Part shown: positions 50,998 to 59,320 of the stretch, in pieces
Layout of the letters: every line of letters starts with the position of its first letter
How positions within the stretch are numbered: the first letter of the stretch is position 1
Assembly: GCA_951812395.1 (NCBI GenBank)
Contig: CATOSD010000002.1
Span: 310,001-374,000 of the forward strand
Source: an uncultured Dehalococcoidia bacterium
GTDB taxonomy: Bacteria; Chloroflexota; Dehalococcoidia; Lucifugimonadales; CATOSD01
Length of the DNA: 64,000 bases
Direction of reading: 5' to 3'
Position numbers and translations under genes: made by a program
The notes under the pieces: model-generated
Database searches by the model: none
The model's input: the letters and a program-made list of their open reading frames with translations, nothing else
Told to the model about the DNA's origin: nothing

Positions 50998-51113
50998 TCA
51001 ATTGAGTTGCGTGCCGCCAGGAAATCCACGGGATGGGACGCCCCATGCCGTGGAGCCTATTCTATGTCACGCCCGGCGGCTGTCAAGCGCACCGCTCGCC
51101 GACAAGCCCCTGG

Positions 51114-51143
51114 TTGAAGTTGCGAGTCCCGAACGTTTATGCT
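51114..51143 (+). promoter_or_regulatory. possible promoter of radC
   Basis: TTGAAG and TATGCT with an 18-base spacer, about 70 bases before radC. The 50998-51110 spacer is less GC-rich and otherwise empty. Confidence 0.45.
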
Positions 51144-51210
51144 AAAGTGTTCCGGAATGCTCGAAACAGTCACGCGGCGGATCCGCCGCGCACCATACGG
51201 AGGCTGTCGA

Positions 51211-51921
51211 ATGGTCGCAAATGAGGCCCCGGTATCGTATCATGCGCGCATCGCAGATTTCCCGCAGGATCAGAGGCCGCGAGAACGGCTCAGAGAGGTG
51301 GGCGCAAGGTACCTGAGCGACGCCGAGCTGATGGCCATACTGCTCCGCACCGGAATCAAGGGCCAGAATGTCGTCGCTCTGTCTCAGCAGCTCCTTGCGC
51401 AGGTCGGCGGCGTCAGCGCCCTGTCAGACGTGGCCTTCGGCAAGCTCTGCGAGCTCAAGGGCATCAGCGAGGCCAAGGCATGCCAGCTGCTGGCCGCGGT
51501 GGAGCTGGGCCGCAGGGTCGCCGACGCCGAGCCGGTGTTGCGAAGAACCATTAGCTGTCCACAGGACGTGGTGAACGAACTAGGTTCGACGCTGAACGGC
51601 CTCAAGCAGGAGGAGCTTTACGTGCTTCTGCTGAACACCAAGAACAAGGTGCTCGCCAAGCAGACCGTGTACAAAGGCAGCGTAAACTCCGCCGCCGTGC
51701 GCGTGGCCGAGGTGCTGCGCCCCGCCATACGCGAAAACTGCCCCTCCATCGTCATCGCCCACAACCACCCCTCCGGCGACCCCACACCCAGCCCGGAGGA
51801 TGTGGCGGTAACCCGGCGCATCCGCACCAGCGCCGAGTCGATGGACATAGAGCTGCTGGATCACGTCATCATAGGCTCGCGAGGCTTCGTCAGCCTGAAG
51901 GAGAGGGGACTGGGCTTCTGA
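51211..51921 (+). CDS. radC: RadC family protein (JAMM/MPN domain)
   Basis: The start ATG 51211 follows GGAGG by seven bases; the longer frame upstream is not supported. The 236-residue protein has the N-terminal helix-hairpin-helix region (ELMAILLRTGIKGQNVVALSQ, then ELKGISEAKACQLLAAVEL) and the C-terminal MPN metalloprotease-like motif HNHPSGDPTPSPED. RadC was named for DNA repair, but the function is unsettled. It is chromosomal and next to no phage gene. Confidence 0.93.
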   Translation: MVANEAPVSYHARIADFPQDQRPRERLREVGARYLSDAELMAILLRTGIKGQNVVALSQQLLAQVGGVSALSDVAFGKLCELKGISEAKACQLLAAVELGRRVADAEPVLRRTISCPQDVVNELGSTLNGLKQEELYVLLLNTKNKVLAKQTVYKGSVNSAAVRVAEVLRPAIRENCPSIVIAHNHPSGDPTPSPEDVAVTRRIRTSAESMDIELLDHVIIGSRGFVSLKERGLGF

Positions 51922-51977
51922 CCCACGCCCTCGCCCGCAGCGGACGGAGCGCAAGACAACCGGTTTGGAGGTGTCAC

Positions 51978-52283
51978 ATGCCCAGAGGAGACGCACCGCT
52001 AGGGGACATAGCGACAAGAGTGCTGTTCGAGAACGACCGCGTAAAGATCTGGAACCTGATAGTGGAGCCGGGACAGGCCAGCGACTGGCACCTGCACGGT
52101 CGGGACTACGTGACCGTGGTCGTGGAGGGCGGCAGCCTGACGTCGGAATACGAAGACGGCGAGACGGCGAACAACCCGTCCGAAGTCGGCGCCTGGCGCT
52201 ATCACGGAGACCACCAGGTGCACCGCGTCATCAACAACTCCGACACGCGCTACGTGAACGTGCTGGTAGAGCTGAAGGACTAG
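51978..52283 (+). CDS. cupin-domain protein
   Basis: A 101-residue single cupin. The first motif DWHLHGRDYVTVVVEGG (His-His-Glu-type metal ligands) and second DHQVHRVINNSD are both present. GGAGGTG precedes the ATG. Small metal-binding barrel; the substrate cannot be read from the sequence. A second cupin gene is at 54798. Confidence 0.85.
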   Translation: MPRGDAPLGDIATRVLFENDRVKIWNLIVEPGQASDWHLHGRDYVTVVVEGGSLTSEYEDGETANNPSEVGAWRYHGDHQVHRVINNSDTRYVNVLVELKD

Positions 52284-52299
52284 CCACACCCCTCCAAAG

Positions 52300-52336
52300 T
52301 CCCTTCCTCCTCGACGGGGGAAGGTCGGGATGGGGG
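52300..52336 (+). repeat. REP-like hairpin repeat A
   Basis: Copy with loop TCGA and tail GGGATGGGGG between convergent cupin and monooxygenase genes. Confidence 0.8.
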
Positions 52337-52350
52337 AGCTGCCGCGCCGT

Positions 52351-53481
52351 CTACTCGAACGCCGGTATCACCTGCTCGCCGAACAGCTTGATCGACCGCA
52401 TAACCTTCTTGTGGGGTATCTGGTCGCTCTGCATTATCAGCAGCGTCTGGTCGGCGCCAATCTCCTCGTGCCTCCGCACAGAGCTTATGCAGCTATCGGG
52501 ATCGCCCGCGACAATGACGCCGCGCTCGCACAGTAGGTCGGCGGGCAGCCCGCCCAGCATCGCGCGGGGCACGCCGCCGCCGCCAAGGTCCTCCTCGCCG
52601 CCCAGGAAGCGCTGGAAGTTGGTCTGGAGGTGTTCGGGCACTCCGCCCCAGGACTCGAGCAACCGCTCGTAGGTCTCCTGCCGGTCCGATGAGTAGGGCC
52701 GGTTCGGGCCGAAGAACTCTTTGATGGCGCGGGCGCCCAGCTCCTGGGCCTCGGAGTTGTTGTCGCCGCAGTGGCCCAGCGTGAAGCTCGCCCACTGGTT
52801 GTTGATTGCCGAGCCCACCGGCTCCGCGCTCTTGATGTCCTCGCGGTACTTGTCCACGTACTGCTTCATCCCGGCCGGCGCTCCCGATCCGAATGAGAGC
52901 ACGCCGATGCCGTTTTGCGCCGCCATTTCGTAGCTCGACGGCTGTGTGCACGCCATCCAGATCGGCGGGTGAGGGTCCTGCTTGGGCTTGGGCAGTATCT
53001 CGCGCGGAGGGATGTTGTAGAACTTACCCTCCCACTCGAAGTTGCCCTCGGTGCGCCAAATCTCCGGCACCATTCGCAAAGACTCTTCCATGATCTCGCG
53101 CGTGTCCCGTGGGTCCACCCCCATGCCGAGCTGCTCGTACGGACTGCTCCTGCCCACGCCGAACTCCACCCGGCCGCCGGACAGGTGGTCCACCATCGCC
53201 ACGCGCTCGGCCACCTGCGTAGGCCGGTGGTGTGGCAGAATCACCACGCCGAAGCCGAGCCTGATGCGTTTGGTCAGCCGCGCCAGCGCGGATATGATCA
53301 CCTCCGGCGCCGAAGAGCCTGAAAACGTCGTAAGAAAGTGGTGCTCCACGAACCACAGGTAATCGAAGCCAACCTCGTCCGCAAGCTGGCACTGCTCGAT
53401 GGTCTCCTCGATAAGCGCCGTATAGTCGATCTTGAAGTCCTCGTGGGGTCGCTGCATCTCGTAGAGTAGTCCGAATTTCAT
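52351..53481 (-). CDS. LLM class flavin-dependent oxidoreductase
   Basis: A 376-residue luciferase-like enzyme. MKFGLLYEMQRP starts at ATG 53481 after GAGGAGG; the open frame to 53574 is not needed. DEVGFDYLWFVEHHF, LTKRIRLGFGVVILPHHRP and LSGGRVEFGVGRS are the FMN/substrate-binding motifs of the bacterial luciferase fold, and YEQLGMGVDPRDTREIMEESL is typical. It would use reduced flavin supplied by a partner reductase, not in the window. Unlike the frameshifted gene at 46922, this copy is intact. Confidence 0.9.
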   Translation of the reverse strand: MKFGLLYEMQRPHEDFKIDYTALIEETIEQCQLADEVGFDYLWFVEHHFLTTFSGSSAPEVIISALARLTKRIRLGFGVVILPHHRPTQVAERVAMVDHLSGGRVEFGVGRSSPYEQLGMGVDPRDTREIMEESLRMVPEIWRTEGNFEWEGKFYNIPPREILPKPKQDPHPPIWMACTQPSSYEMAAQNGIGVLSFGSGAPAGMKQYVDKYREDIKSAEPVGSAINNQWASFTLGHCGDNNSEAQELGARAIKEFFGPNRPYSSDRQETYERLLESWGGVPEHLQTNFQRFLGGEEDLGGGGVPRAMLGGLPADLLCERGVIVAGDPDSCISSVRRHEEIGADQTLLIMQSDQIPHKKVMRSIKLFGEQVIPAFE

Positions 53482-53612
53482 GGCAAGCCTCCTCACGGGC
53501 CGCGGGTCTGGCTGGTTTGCGTGTCTTAGTACGCGGCCAAGTGTAGAGTTGGGCCGATTGCGTGTCAAACCCACCCGAGGGGCTCCATGTCAGACCCGCC
53601 CAAAGGATTCGC

Positions 53613-53640
53613 GTCATTCCGAGCGCAGCCGAGGAATCTA
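53613..53640 (+). repeat. dispersed repeat B
   Basis: Fourth copy of the 28-base repeat. The 53482-53824 spacer holds this, a possible promoter and no gene. Confidence 0.8.
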
Positions 53641-53715
53641 AAACGCCTGCCAATTGGACCACCGGAAATTTGCCAGGTCGTCAGCACCCCACCGCGCCGC
53701 TTCCCGTCACCCTGT

Positions 53716-53744
53716 TTGCGGTGCGCGCCACTCGCCATTATCAT
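53716..53744 (+). promoter_or_regulatory. possible promoter of panE
   Basis: TTGCGG and TATCAT with a 17-base spacer, about 80 bases before panE. Confidence 0.45.
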
Positions 53745-53824
53745 AACCATCTGCGGGGCTGTACGCTGAGGCGGCTCCGGCCAACCATGCCGCTCCCGTT
53801 CCGGGGCGGCTCAAGGAGCGGTTC

Positions 53825-54763
53825 ATGCGTGTGCTTGTAATGGGAACCGGCGCCGTCGGCGGCTACTTCGGCTCGGCGCTCGCCAGAAACGGCGACGACG
53901 TCGTGTTCGTCGCGCGGGGCGAGCACCGCGCGACCATCGAGGCCAACGGCTTGCGCGTGGAGAGCGTAGCCGCCGGCGACTACACCGTCCGCGCGCCGGC
54001 CGTCGAGCGAGTCCCCGCCGGCTGGACTGCCGATCTGGTCCTATTCTGCGTCAAGGGCTATCACAACCCGCAGGCCATCGAAGTCATCCGCCCCGCTGTG
54101 GGCGACGACACGACCATCCTGACGCTTCAGAACGGCATCGGAAGCGCCGACCAACTCGCCGGGGCGTTCGGCCGCGACAGGGTCATTGCTGGCGCGGCCT
54201 ACATCCACGCGTTGCGCGCTGGGCCGGGCCTGATAGCCGAGGTCGGCGGCCACTGCCGCATCGTCTTCGGCGAGGCTGACGGACGCGAGTCCCCGCGCTC
54301 GGCGGCCATTCGCGACACATTCTCCGCCGCGGGCGTCGACATAGAGCTGTCGGGCGACTTAGCCAAAGCGCTTTGGAATAAGCTCGTCTTCATCTGCGCG
54401 CTCAGCGGCATGGTTTGCATCACACGCGAGCCGTCGTTCACAGAGGTGCTGGCCCGCTCCGAAACCCTGGACCTGACTTGGCGCGTGATGCGAGAGGCGG
54501 CCGCGGCGGGCCGGGCGAGCGGCGTCGCGCTGGACGATGGACTCGTGGAAGCTACCATGGCCGAGTTCCAGGAGACCAGCGAAGAGCTGACCTCCTCCAT
54601 GTACCTCGACCTGCAGTCCGGCAACCCCCTGGAAGTCATGCTGCTGAACGGCGCTGTTTCCAGGATCGGCAAAGAAGTCGGCGTGGAAACGCCAGTCAAC
54701 GACTTCATAACCGCCTGCCTGTCCATCGCCAACGCCAAGGCGCAGCGCCGGGCGGGATTGTAG
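53825..54763 (+). CDS. panE: 2-dehydropantoate 2-reductase (ketopantoate reductase)
   Basis: A 312-residue NADPH-dependent enzyme of pantothenate synthesis, or a related ApbA/PanE-family reductase. The Rossmann motif is MGTGAVGGYFGSALA, the central loop has CVKGYHN and LQNGIGS, the catalytic Lys is in AKALWNKLVF, and the C-terminal SSMYLDLQSGNPLEV binds pantoate. AAGGAG six bases before ATG. No panB or panC is nearby, so the substrate could be another 2-oxo acid. Confidence 0.85.
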   Translation: MRVLVMGTGAVGGYFGSALARNGDDVVFVARGEHRATIEANGLRVESVAAGDYTVRAPAVERVPAGWTADLVLFCVKGYHNPQAIEVIRPAVGDDTTILTLQNGIGSADQLAGAFGRDRVIAGAAYIHALRAGPGLIAEVGGHCRIVFGEADGRESPRSAAIRDTFSAAGVDIELSGDLAKALWNKLVFICALSGMVCITREPSFTEVLARSETLDLTWRVMREAAAAGRASGVALDDGLVEATMAEFQETSEELTSSMYLDLQSGNPLEVMLLNGAVSRIGKEVGVETPVNDFITACLSIANAKAQRRAGL

Positions 54764-54797
54764 CCACCGGCGCCGCGCGGCACACGAACAGCGGCGA

Positions 54798-55145
54798 ATG
54801 GCCCAACAGGAGGACAGAGTGACCTACTTTCACGACCCCTCGGAGATACAACGCAAAGACCTGGCCCCCGGCGTCACCCTGCGGCCCATGTGGGGCGACA
54901 AGATAATGATGAGCATGGTCGAGATAGCTCCTAACGCCGTGGTCCCCTCGCACACCCACCCCCACGAGCAGGCGGGCATAGTGCTCCAGGGTGAGTTCGA
55001 CTTCACGATCGGCGGCGAGACCAAGCGGCTGCGCCAGGGAGACGCCTACGTGATACCCGGCGGCGTGGAGCACGGCCTCGTCGGCTGGGACGGCTGGTCC
55101 ATGGCGCTCGACATCTTCAGCCCGCCCCGTGAGGACTACAAGTAA
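54798..55145 (+). CDS. cupin-domain protein
   Basis: A 115-residue cupin with VVPSHTHPHEQAGIVLQGE (first metal motif, with three His and a Glu) and GDAYVIPGGVEHGL (second motif with His). It follows panE by 34 bases and may be co-transcribed. No substrate can be read from the sequence. Confidence 0.85.
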   Translation: MAQQEDRVTYFHDPSEIQRKDLAPGVTLRPMWGDKIMMSMVEIAPNAVVPSHTHPHEQAGIVLQGEFDFTIGGETKRLRQGDAYVIPGGVEHGLVGWDGWSMALDIFSPPREDYK

Positions 55146-55161
55146 GGGTAAGTCCCCTTAG

Positions 55162-55198
55162 TCCATTCCCCCTCGCAAGGGGATGGTTAGGATGGGGG
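55162..55198 (+). repeat. REP-like hairpin repeat A
   Basis: Copy with compensating changes in the stem (CCATTCCCCCT / AAGGGGATGG): the mismatch pair A/T appears on both arms. Confidence 0.8.
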
Positions 55199-55210
55199 TG
55201 AAGTTGCGCG

Positions 55211-55245
55211 AAAAGAGGCGGTCTCTCGCGGAGAACCGCCCCTCT
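55211..55245 (-). terminator. intrinsic terminator of sodN
   Basis: On the minus strand a hairpin (AGAGGGGCGGTTCTC ... GACCGCCTCT with a two-base bulge) is followed by TTTT. It lies about 55 bases after the sodN stop. Confidence 0.6.
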
Positions 55246-55299
55246 GCTGGTCTCTGGCGTAAGCCTGCCACGATTTAGCGCCGCAGGCGTTCTCAGGGG

Positions 55300-55761
55300 T
55301 TACGCGCCGAACCGCACCTCGGCCACCGGGTCGCTGTACTCAACGCCCTTGGTCGCCCAGTAGATGCCCGCGATCTCGTCGACTGCCGCCACCAGCGCCT
55401 CCGCGGCGGCCTTGTCCACGTTCTGCTTGTTCTGCGAGCACAGGCCAGTGGCGGCCATGAACTTAGCGGGCAGGTCCGGGTACTCCGCGACGTGATTCGG
55501 CTTGAAGTAGTCGTTGCCGAGGATGTTCAGCTCACGCTTGCACAGGTCGGCGTGCTCCTCCTTCACCGCAATGTAGCGGGAAAAGGAGTTGTGGGCGGCA
55601 ACGTCGTCGCCGCTCAGCGACTCGATTCTAACCACCATCTTAAGCACGGTCTGGGCCGCGATCTTGGCCGAAATGGGGTCGTAGATGCCACAAGGTACGT
55701 CACAGTGTGCGCGCGCCGTGCGCACCGGGGAAAAGCGCTTGAGAGCCGACGCAATTTTCAT
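55300..55761 (-). CDS. sodN: nickel superoxide dismutase
   Basis: A 153-residue precursor with propeptide MKIASALKRFSPVRTARA followed by the nickel hook HCDVPCGIYDP. After cleavage His19 becomes the N-terminus, and Cys20 and Cys24 bind nickel (mature His1, Cys2, Cys6). The four-helix body follows with HNSFSRYIAVKEEHADLCKREL. It removes superoxide in the cytoplasm. ATG 55761 after AAGGAAGG; the open frame to 55947 is not coding. A promoter and its maturation protease gene lie divergently upstream. Confidence 0.95.
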   Translation of the reverse strand: MKIASALKRFSPVRTARAHCDVPCGIYDPISAKIAAQTVLKMVVRIESLSGDDVAAHNSFSRYIAVKEEHADLCKRELNILGNDYFKPNHVAEYPDLPAKFMAATGLCSQNKQNVDKAAAEALVAAVDEIAGIYWATKGVEYSDPVAEVRFGA

Positions 55762-55800
55762 GTCAGTATCCTTCCTTTCCTGATTATGATTACAACTATG

Positions 55801-55829
55801 AAGATACAGGAACAGCCCGCGTCTCGCAA
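55801..55829 (-). promoter_or_regulatory. promoter of sodN
   Basis: On the minus strand TTGCGA (55829-55824) and TATCTT (55806-55801) with a 17-base spacer, 40 bases before ATG. Confidence 0.55.
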
Positions 55830-55937
55830 GTCCTGCGAACTTCGCCGTCACCTCCGCGCAGGCTGACAATACGGTATCCGGACGACGGCGCGGCCTCACC
55901 AAACCGGCTTCCGGCGAGCACGGAAAGGGAGCGTTCC

Positions 55938-56375
55938 CTGATTGCACTCTACCTCATCCGCGGCCGGAGCATGGAGCCTTCATACCGTTCGGGCGACCTG
56001 CTGTTGGTCCGCCCCCTCGGTCGCGGCGCACCCGCAAGAGGCGACGTCGTCGTCCTCCGCAACCCCCGCGAACCCGAGGCGCGCGATCTCAAGCGCGTGG
56101 TCGGTCTGCCTGGCGAGTCGGTGGGCCTCGCCGACGGCTCCCTCTACGTCGACGGCGCCCACCTGCCGGAGCCGTACCTCGACGGGTTGCCCGCCTCGCT
56201 GGGCCTCGAGCGCCGCGATTGGACGCTCGAAGACGACGAGTACTTCGTGCTGAGCGACAACCGCGCCAGGGGAACCGACAGTCGCCATTTCGGTCCTGTG
56301 CGCCGCTCAGTTATCGTGGGCAAGGTCTGGTGCAGAGTCTGGCCGCCGCGGGGACTGGCCCGCACTGGCCGTTAA
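55938..56375 (+). CDS. sodX: nickel superoxide dismutase maturation protease, SodX-like (S26 signal peptidase family)
   Basis: A short S26 serine protease that removes the SodN propeptide. The catalytic Ser is in RGRSMEPSYRSGDLLLV and the Lys in ARDLKRVVGLPGE; DDEYFVLSDNRARGTDSRHFGPV closes the fold. The first ATG in frame is 55971, directly after the Ser codon, so starting there would delete the nucleophile. No ATG, GTG or TTG lies upstream in frame close by; CTG 55938 (or ATT 55941), after AAAGGGAG, is the likely start. About 145 residues from CTG 55938. Divergent from sodN. Confidence 0.85.
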   Translation: MIALYLIRGRSMEPSYRSGDLLLVRPLGRGAPARGDVVVLRNPREPEARDLKRVVGLPGESVGLADGSLYVDGAHLPEPYLDGLPASLGLERRDWTLEDDEYFVLSDNRARGTDSRHFGPVRRSVIVGKVWCRVWPPRGLARTGR

Positions 56376-56411
56376 CCCCGGGCGTCCAAACAGTACTGTA
56401 GGAGCACGATC

Positions 56412-57053
56412 TTGGAAACTGCTAAGCGCCGCCTCTTCGAACGGCTGGCGTCCGAAATTGATGACAGGCGAGTACTCCGCGCGATGGACAGCGTCCCCAG
56501 GGAGCTCTTCGTGCCCGAGGAGGCCGCGCACCTCGCCTACGAGGACGTGGCGCTCCCCATCGGCCACGGTCAGAGCATCTCCCAACCCTACGTCGTCGCC
56601 CTCATGCTCAGCGCCGCCCGCGTCCTCCCTACCGACCGCGTGCTCGAAGTCGGGGCCGGCAGCGGCTACCAGGCCGCGGTGCTGTCCAGGCTCGCGGCCA
56701 GCGTCGTGAGCGTAGAGCGCTTAGAGCTTCTGGCGCGGAGCGCCGAGCACCGCCTGCGTTCGCTCCGGTATCCTAACGTGGAGGTACGCTTGGCGGGGAG
56801 CGCTCTCGGCTGGCCCGAAGGCGCGCCGTTCGACGTCATCGTCGTCGCGGCCGGCGCTCCCAAGATTCCAAACGAGCTGCTCGCGCAGTTGGCCGATGGC
56901 GGCAGACTGGTCGCGCCCGTCGGAACTATGCACTCGCAAGAGCTGATGAGGGTCGTCAAGTCGTCCGGCAGTCTGGCCGTCTCCTCGCTCGGGGCCTGCC
57001 GGTTCGTTCCCCTCGTCGGCCCCGGCGCTTGGCCCGAGGAGGACGCATCTTGA
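56412..57053 (+). CDS. pcm: protein-L-isoaspartate O-methyltransferase
   Basis: A 213-residue SAM methyltransferase that repairs isoaspartyl damage. PRELFVPEEAAHLAYEDVALPIG, GQSISQPYVVALM and VLEVGAGSGYQAAVLSRLA (SAM-binding motif I) are the Pcm hallmarks. TTG start after AGGAG. It follows the protease by 36 bases; a stress-repair theme with sodN is plausible. Confidence 0.93.
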   Translation: METAKRRLFERLASEIDDRRVLRAMDSVPRELFVPEEAAHLAYEDVALPIGHGQSISQPYVVALMLSAARVLPTDRVLEVGAGSGYQAAVLSRLAASVVSVERLELLARSAEHRLRSLRYPNVEVRLAGSALGWPEGAPFDVIVVAAGAPKIPNELLAQLADGGRLVAPVGTMHSQELMRVVKSSGSLAVSSLGACRFVPLVGPGAWPEEDAS

Positions 57054-57069
57054 GCGCTTGCGCGGTTGC

Positions 57070-57746
57070 AGCCTGTTTCAGACTACTAAGTGCGCCCAAA
57101 ACCATCTCCCTCGCGATCAGCCTGCCCCGGCCCCCAACTCTGAACTTACTGCCATCGCCTTGACGTTGTCGAGCCAATGTCCCCCTGCTGACGTCCCAAC
57201 GTACGCACGGCCGCTCCCCCTCGCCCAAACCCGACCCTTTCGCTCCCCAGCACCCCGAAAAAACCGTCACTCTCCTGCGCCGCGCGTGCTCTGGCCCTGC
57301 CACCCATACGTCCTACACGCGCCCAACCACGTCCCCACGTCTGCGCAGTTTCTCTCCACCTTTCTGGCCCAATCCCGGCAATTTCGTCACCCCCATTGCC
57401 ATATACGCATATATGTGCTACTATCTCCCACGCGAGGGACCGACCCCGCGGCCCAGAATCGCTAACCCCAATTGGGATTACGACCCAGGCTTCAGTATGG
57501 GCGTCGAATGTTGGCCACCGGCCACCGGCCACCGGCCATTGACCACCGATCCCACATCTGTCCTACCCTGCCACGCGGCGCGACACATGTGCCCGGAATT
57601 GCCCGCGCCACCGTTACAGAATTGCGCTGGACCGCCGGCACTCCCAGCAACGAACACAACGGAATGTCGCAGAAAGGAGCAAATTTCGTCTTCCCGCTTT
57701 CGCGGAAACGACAGTGTAGGGGGCGCCTGGTAACCTGAAACAGGCT
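57070..57746 (+). repeat. long C-rich repeat element, copy 3, with terminal inverted repeats
   Basis: A 677-bp noncoding-looking element bounded by 12-bp perfect inverted repeats, AGCCTGTTTCAG (57070-57081) and CTGAAACAGGCT (57735-57746). It shares many blocks with copy 2 (46190-46870, reverse): CCACGCGGCGCGACAC at 57571-57586 is identical, and CCAACCACGTCCCCACG at 57323-57339 too. It contains a CCGGCCA tandem at about 57514-57538. It lies between pcm and gatB, sense to gatB. No target duplication is evident. Confidence 0.7.
57396..57424 (+). promoter_or_regulatory. promoter-like block inside long repeat copy 3
   Basis: TTGCCA and TACTAT with a 17-base spacer and GTGC before the -10; the region is AT-rich (CATATACGCATATATG). 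Confidence 0.55.
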
Positions 57747-57765
57747 CATCCGCGCCCGCGTCCAA

Positions 57766-57795
57766 TTGCCTTTGAGCGACCGCCTGGGCTATACT
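57766..57795 (+). promoter_or_regulatory. promoter of gatB operon
   Basis: TTGCCT and TATACT with an 18-base spacer, about 55 bases before the gatB ATG. Confidence 0.55.
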
Positions 57796-57850
57796 TTGGC
57801 TCACATATTCCGTCGCTCCCGCCACTTCGGAGAGAAGCTCCCCACCTGCC

Positions 57851-59320
57851 ATGGACTACGAAATCGTAATAGGGTTGGAAGTTCACGCCCAATTGCTTAC
57901 CAGGAGCAAGATGTTCTGCTCCTGTAGCGCCGGCTACCAGGAAGCGGCGCCCAACACCGTAGTCTGCCCCGTATGCCTGGGTATGCCCGGCGTGCTGCCG
58001 GTCATCAACCGGCGCGCGGTGGAGCTGGTTGTGCGCACGGGTCTGGCGCTGGGGTGCCGGATTTCGCCGCACACCAAGTTCGACCGCAAGAACTACCCCT
58101 ATCCCGACCTGATGAAGGGCTACCAGATATCCCAATACGACATGCCGATCGCTCTCGACGGTGGCCTGGAAATCGGCGTGGACGGCCAGGACAAGTGTGT
58201 CGGGATCACCCGCGTGCACCTGGAGGAGGACGTCGCCAAACTCATGCACCGCAGCGAGCCTTTCGGAGAGGGCTACAGCCTGCTGGACGTGAACCGCGCC
58301 GGTGTTCCGCTCATGGAAGTTGTGAGCGAGCCGGACATGCGCTCCGCCGACGAGGCCAGGGCATACCTGACGCGGCTGCACTCGATCCTTCGCTACATTG
58401 GCGTTAGCAGCGCAAACATGGAGGAGGGTAGCTTCCGCTGCGACGCCAACATAAGCATACGGCCCCGAGGTGATTCCGAGCTTGGCTCCAAGGTCGAAGT
58501 AAAAAACATGAACAGCTTCCGGTCGGTCTACCGCGCCTTGGAGTTCGAGGCGGAGCGGCAGGCTTCCGTTCTCGCGCGCGGCGGCCGTATTGAGCAGGAG
58601 ACCCGCGGCTGGAGCGATGAAAGAGAAGAGACGCTTTCGCAGCGCAGCAAGGAGTACGCCTCCGACTATCGCTACTTCCCCGAGCCGGACCTGCCCCCGC
58701 TGCAGATCGACCCTGCCTGGGTCGAGAACGTCCGTGAGCGGCTGCCCGAGCTTCCCCACCTGCGCGAGCGTCGCTTCATGGAGCAGTACGCTCTCTCCGC
58801 ATACGACGCAGGACTGCTGACGGCGTCAAGGGAGATGGCCGACTACTTCGAGGCCGCCCTGGGGGCGCCGACCCGCGTGGATCTCGCCAAGCCGGTGGCC
58901 AACTGGATTCTGGGCGAGTTGCTAAGGCTGATGAACCTCTCCGGCGACTCCCTGGACGACGTGAAAGTACGTCCCGCGCAAATCGCCGACCTGGTGGGAC
59001 TGGTGGACTCCGGCGTCCTCTCGTCCACCATGGCGAAGGACGTTTTCCAGCAGATGTACTCCACAGGCGCGTCGCCAAAGCGGATCGCCGAGGAGTCCGG
59101 CGCCACCCAGATCAGCGACACCGACGCCATTGGGCTTGCGGTCGCCGAAGCCATCAGCGCAAACCCCAAGCCGGTGGAGGAGTACCTCGACGGCAAGGAA
59201 ACGGTCATGCGCTATCTGGTCGGCCAGGTCATGCGCATCACGAAGGGCAAGGCCAATCCCAAGCTGGCGTCGGACGAGCTAAGCCGCCGGCTCGACACGC
59301 TGAAGCGCGAGAGTGTATGA
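57851..59320 (+). CDS. gatB: aspartyl/glutamyl-tRNA amidotransferase subunit B
   Basis: A 489-residue GatB, which with GatA and GatC converts Glu-tRNA-Gln (and Asp-tRNA-Asn) to the amidated form. [13 protein letters not shown], the zinc-site Cys residues ([17 protein letters not shown]), [16 protein letters not shown] and [12 protein letters not shown] are all characteristic, and the C-terminal YqeY-like tail is present. gatA and gatC are not in the window. Its stop overlaps the yvcK start (ATGA). Confidence 0.96.
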   Translation: MDYEIVIGLEVHAQLLTRSKMFCSCSAGYQEAAPNTVVCPVCLGMPGVLPVINRRAVELVVRTGLALGCRISPHTKFDRKNYPYPDLMKGYQISQYDMPIALDGGLEIGVDGQDKCVGITRVHLEEDVAKLMHRSEPFGEGYSLLDVNRAGVPLMEVVSEPDMRSADEARAYLTRLHSILRYIGVSSANMEEGSFRCDANISIRPRGDSELGSKVEVKNMNSFRSVYRALEFEAERQASVLARGGRIEQETRGWSDEREETLSQRSKEYASDYRYFPEPDLPPLQIDPAWVENVRERLPELPHLRERRFMEQYALSAYDAGLLTASREMADYFEAALGAPTRVDLAKPVANWILGELLRLMNLSGDSLDDVKVRPAQIADLVGLVDSGVLSSTMAKDVFQQMYSTGASPKRIAEESGATQISDTDAIGLAVAEAISANPKPVEEYLDGKETVMRYLVGQVMRITKGKANPKLASDELSRRLDTLKRESV

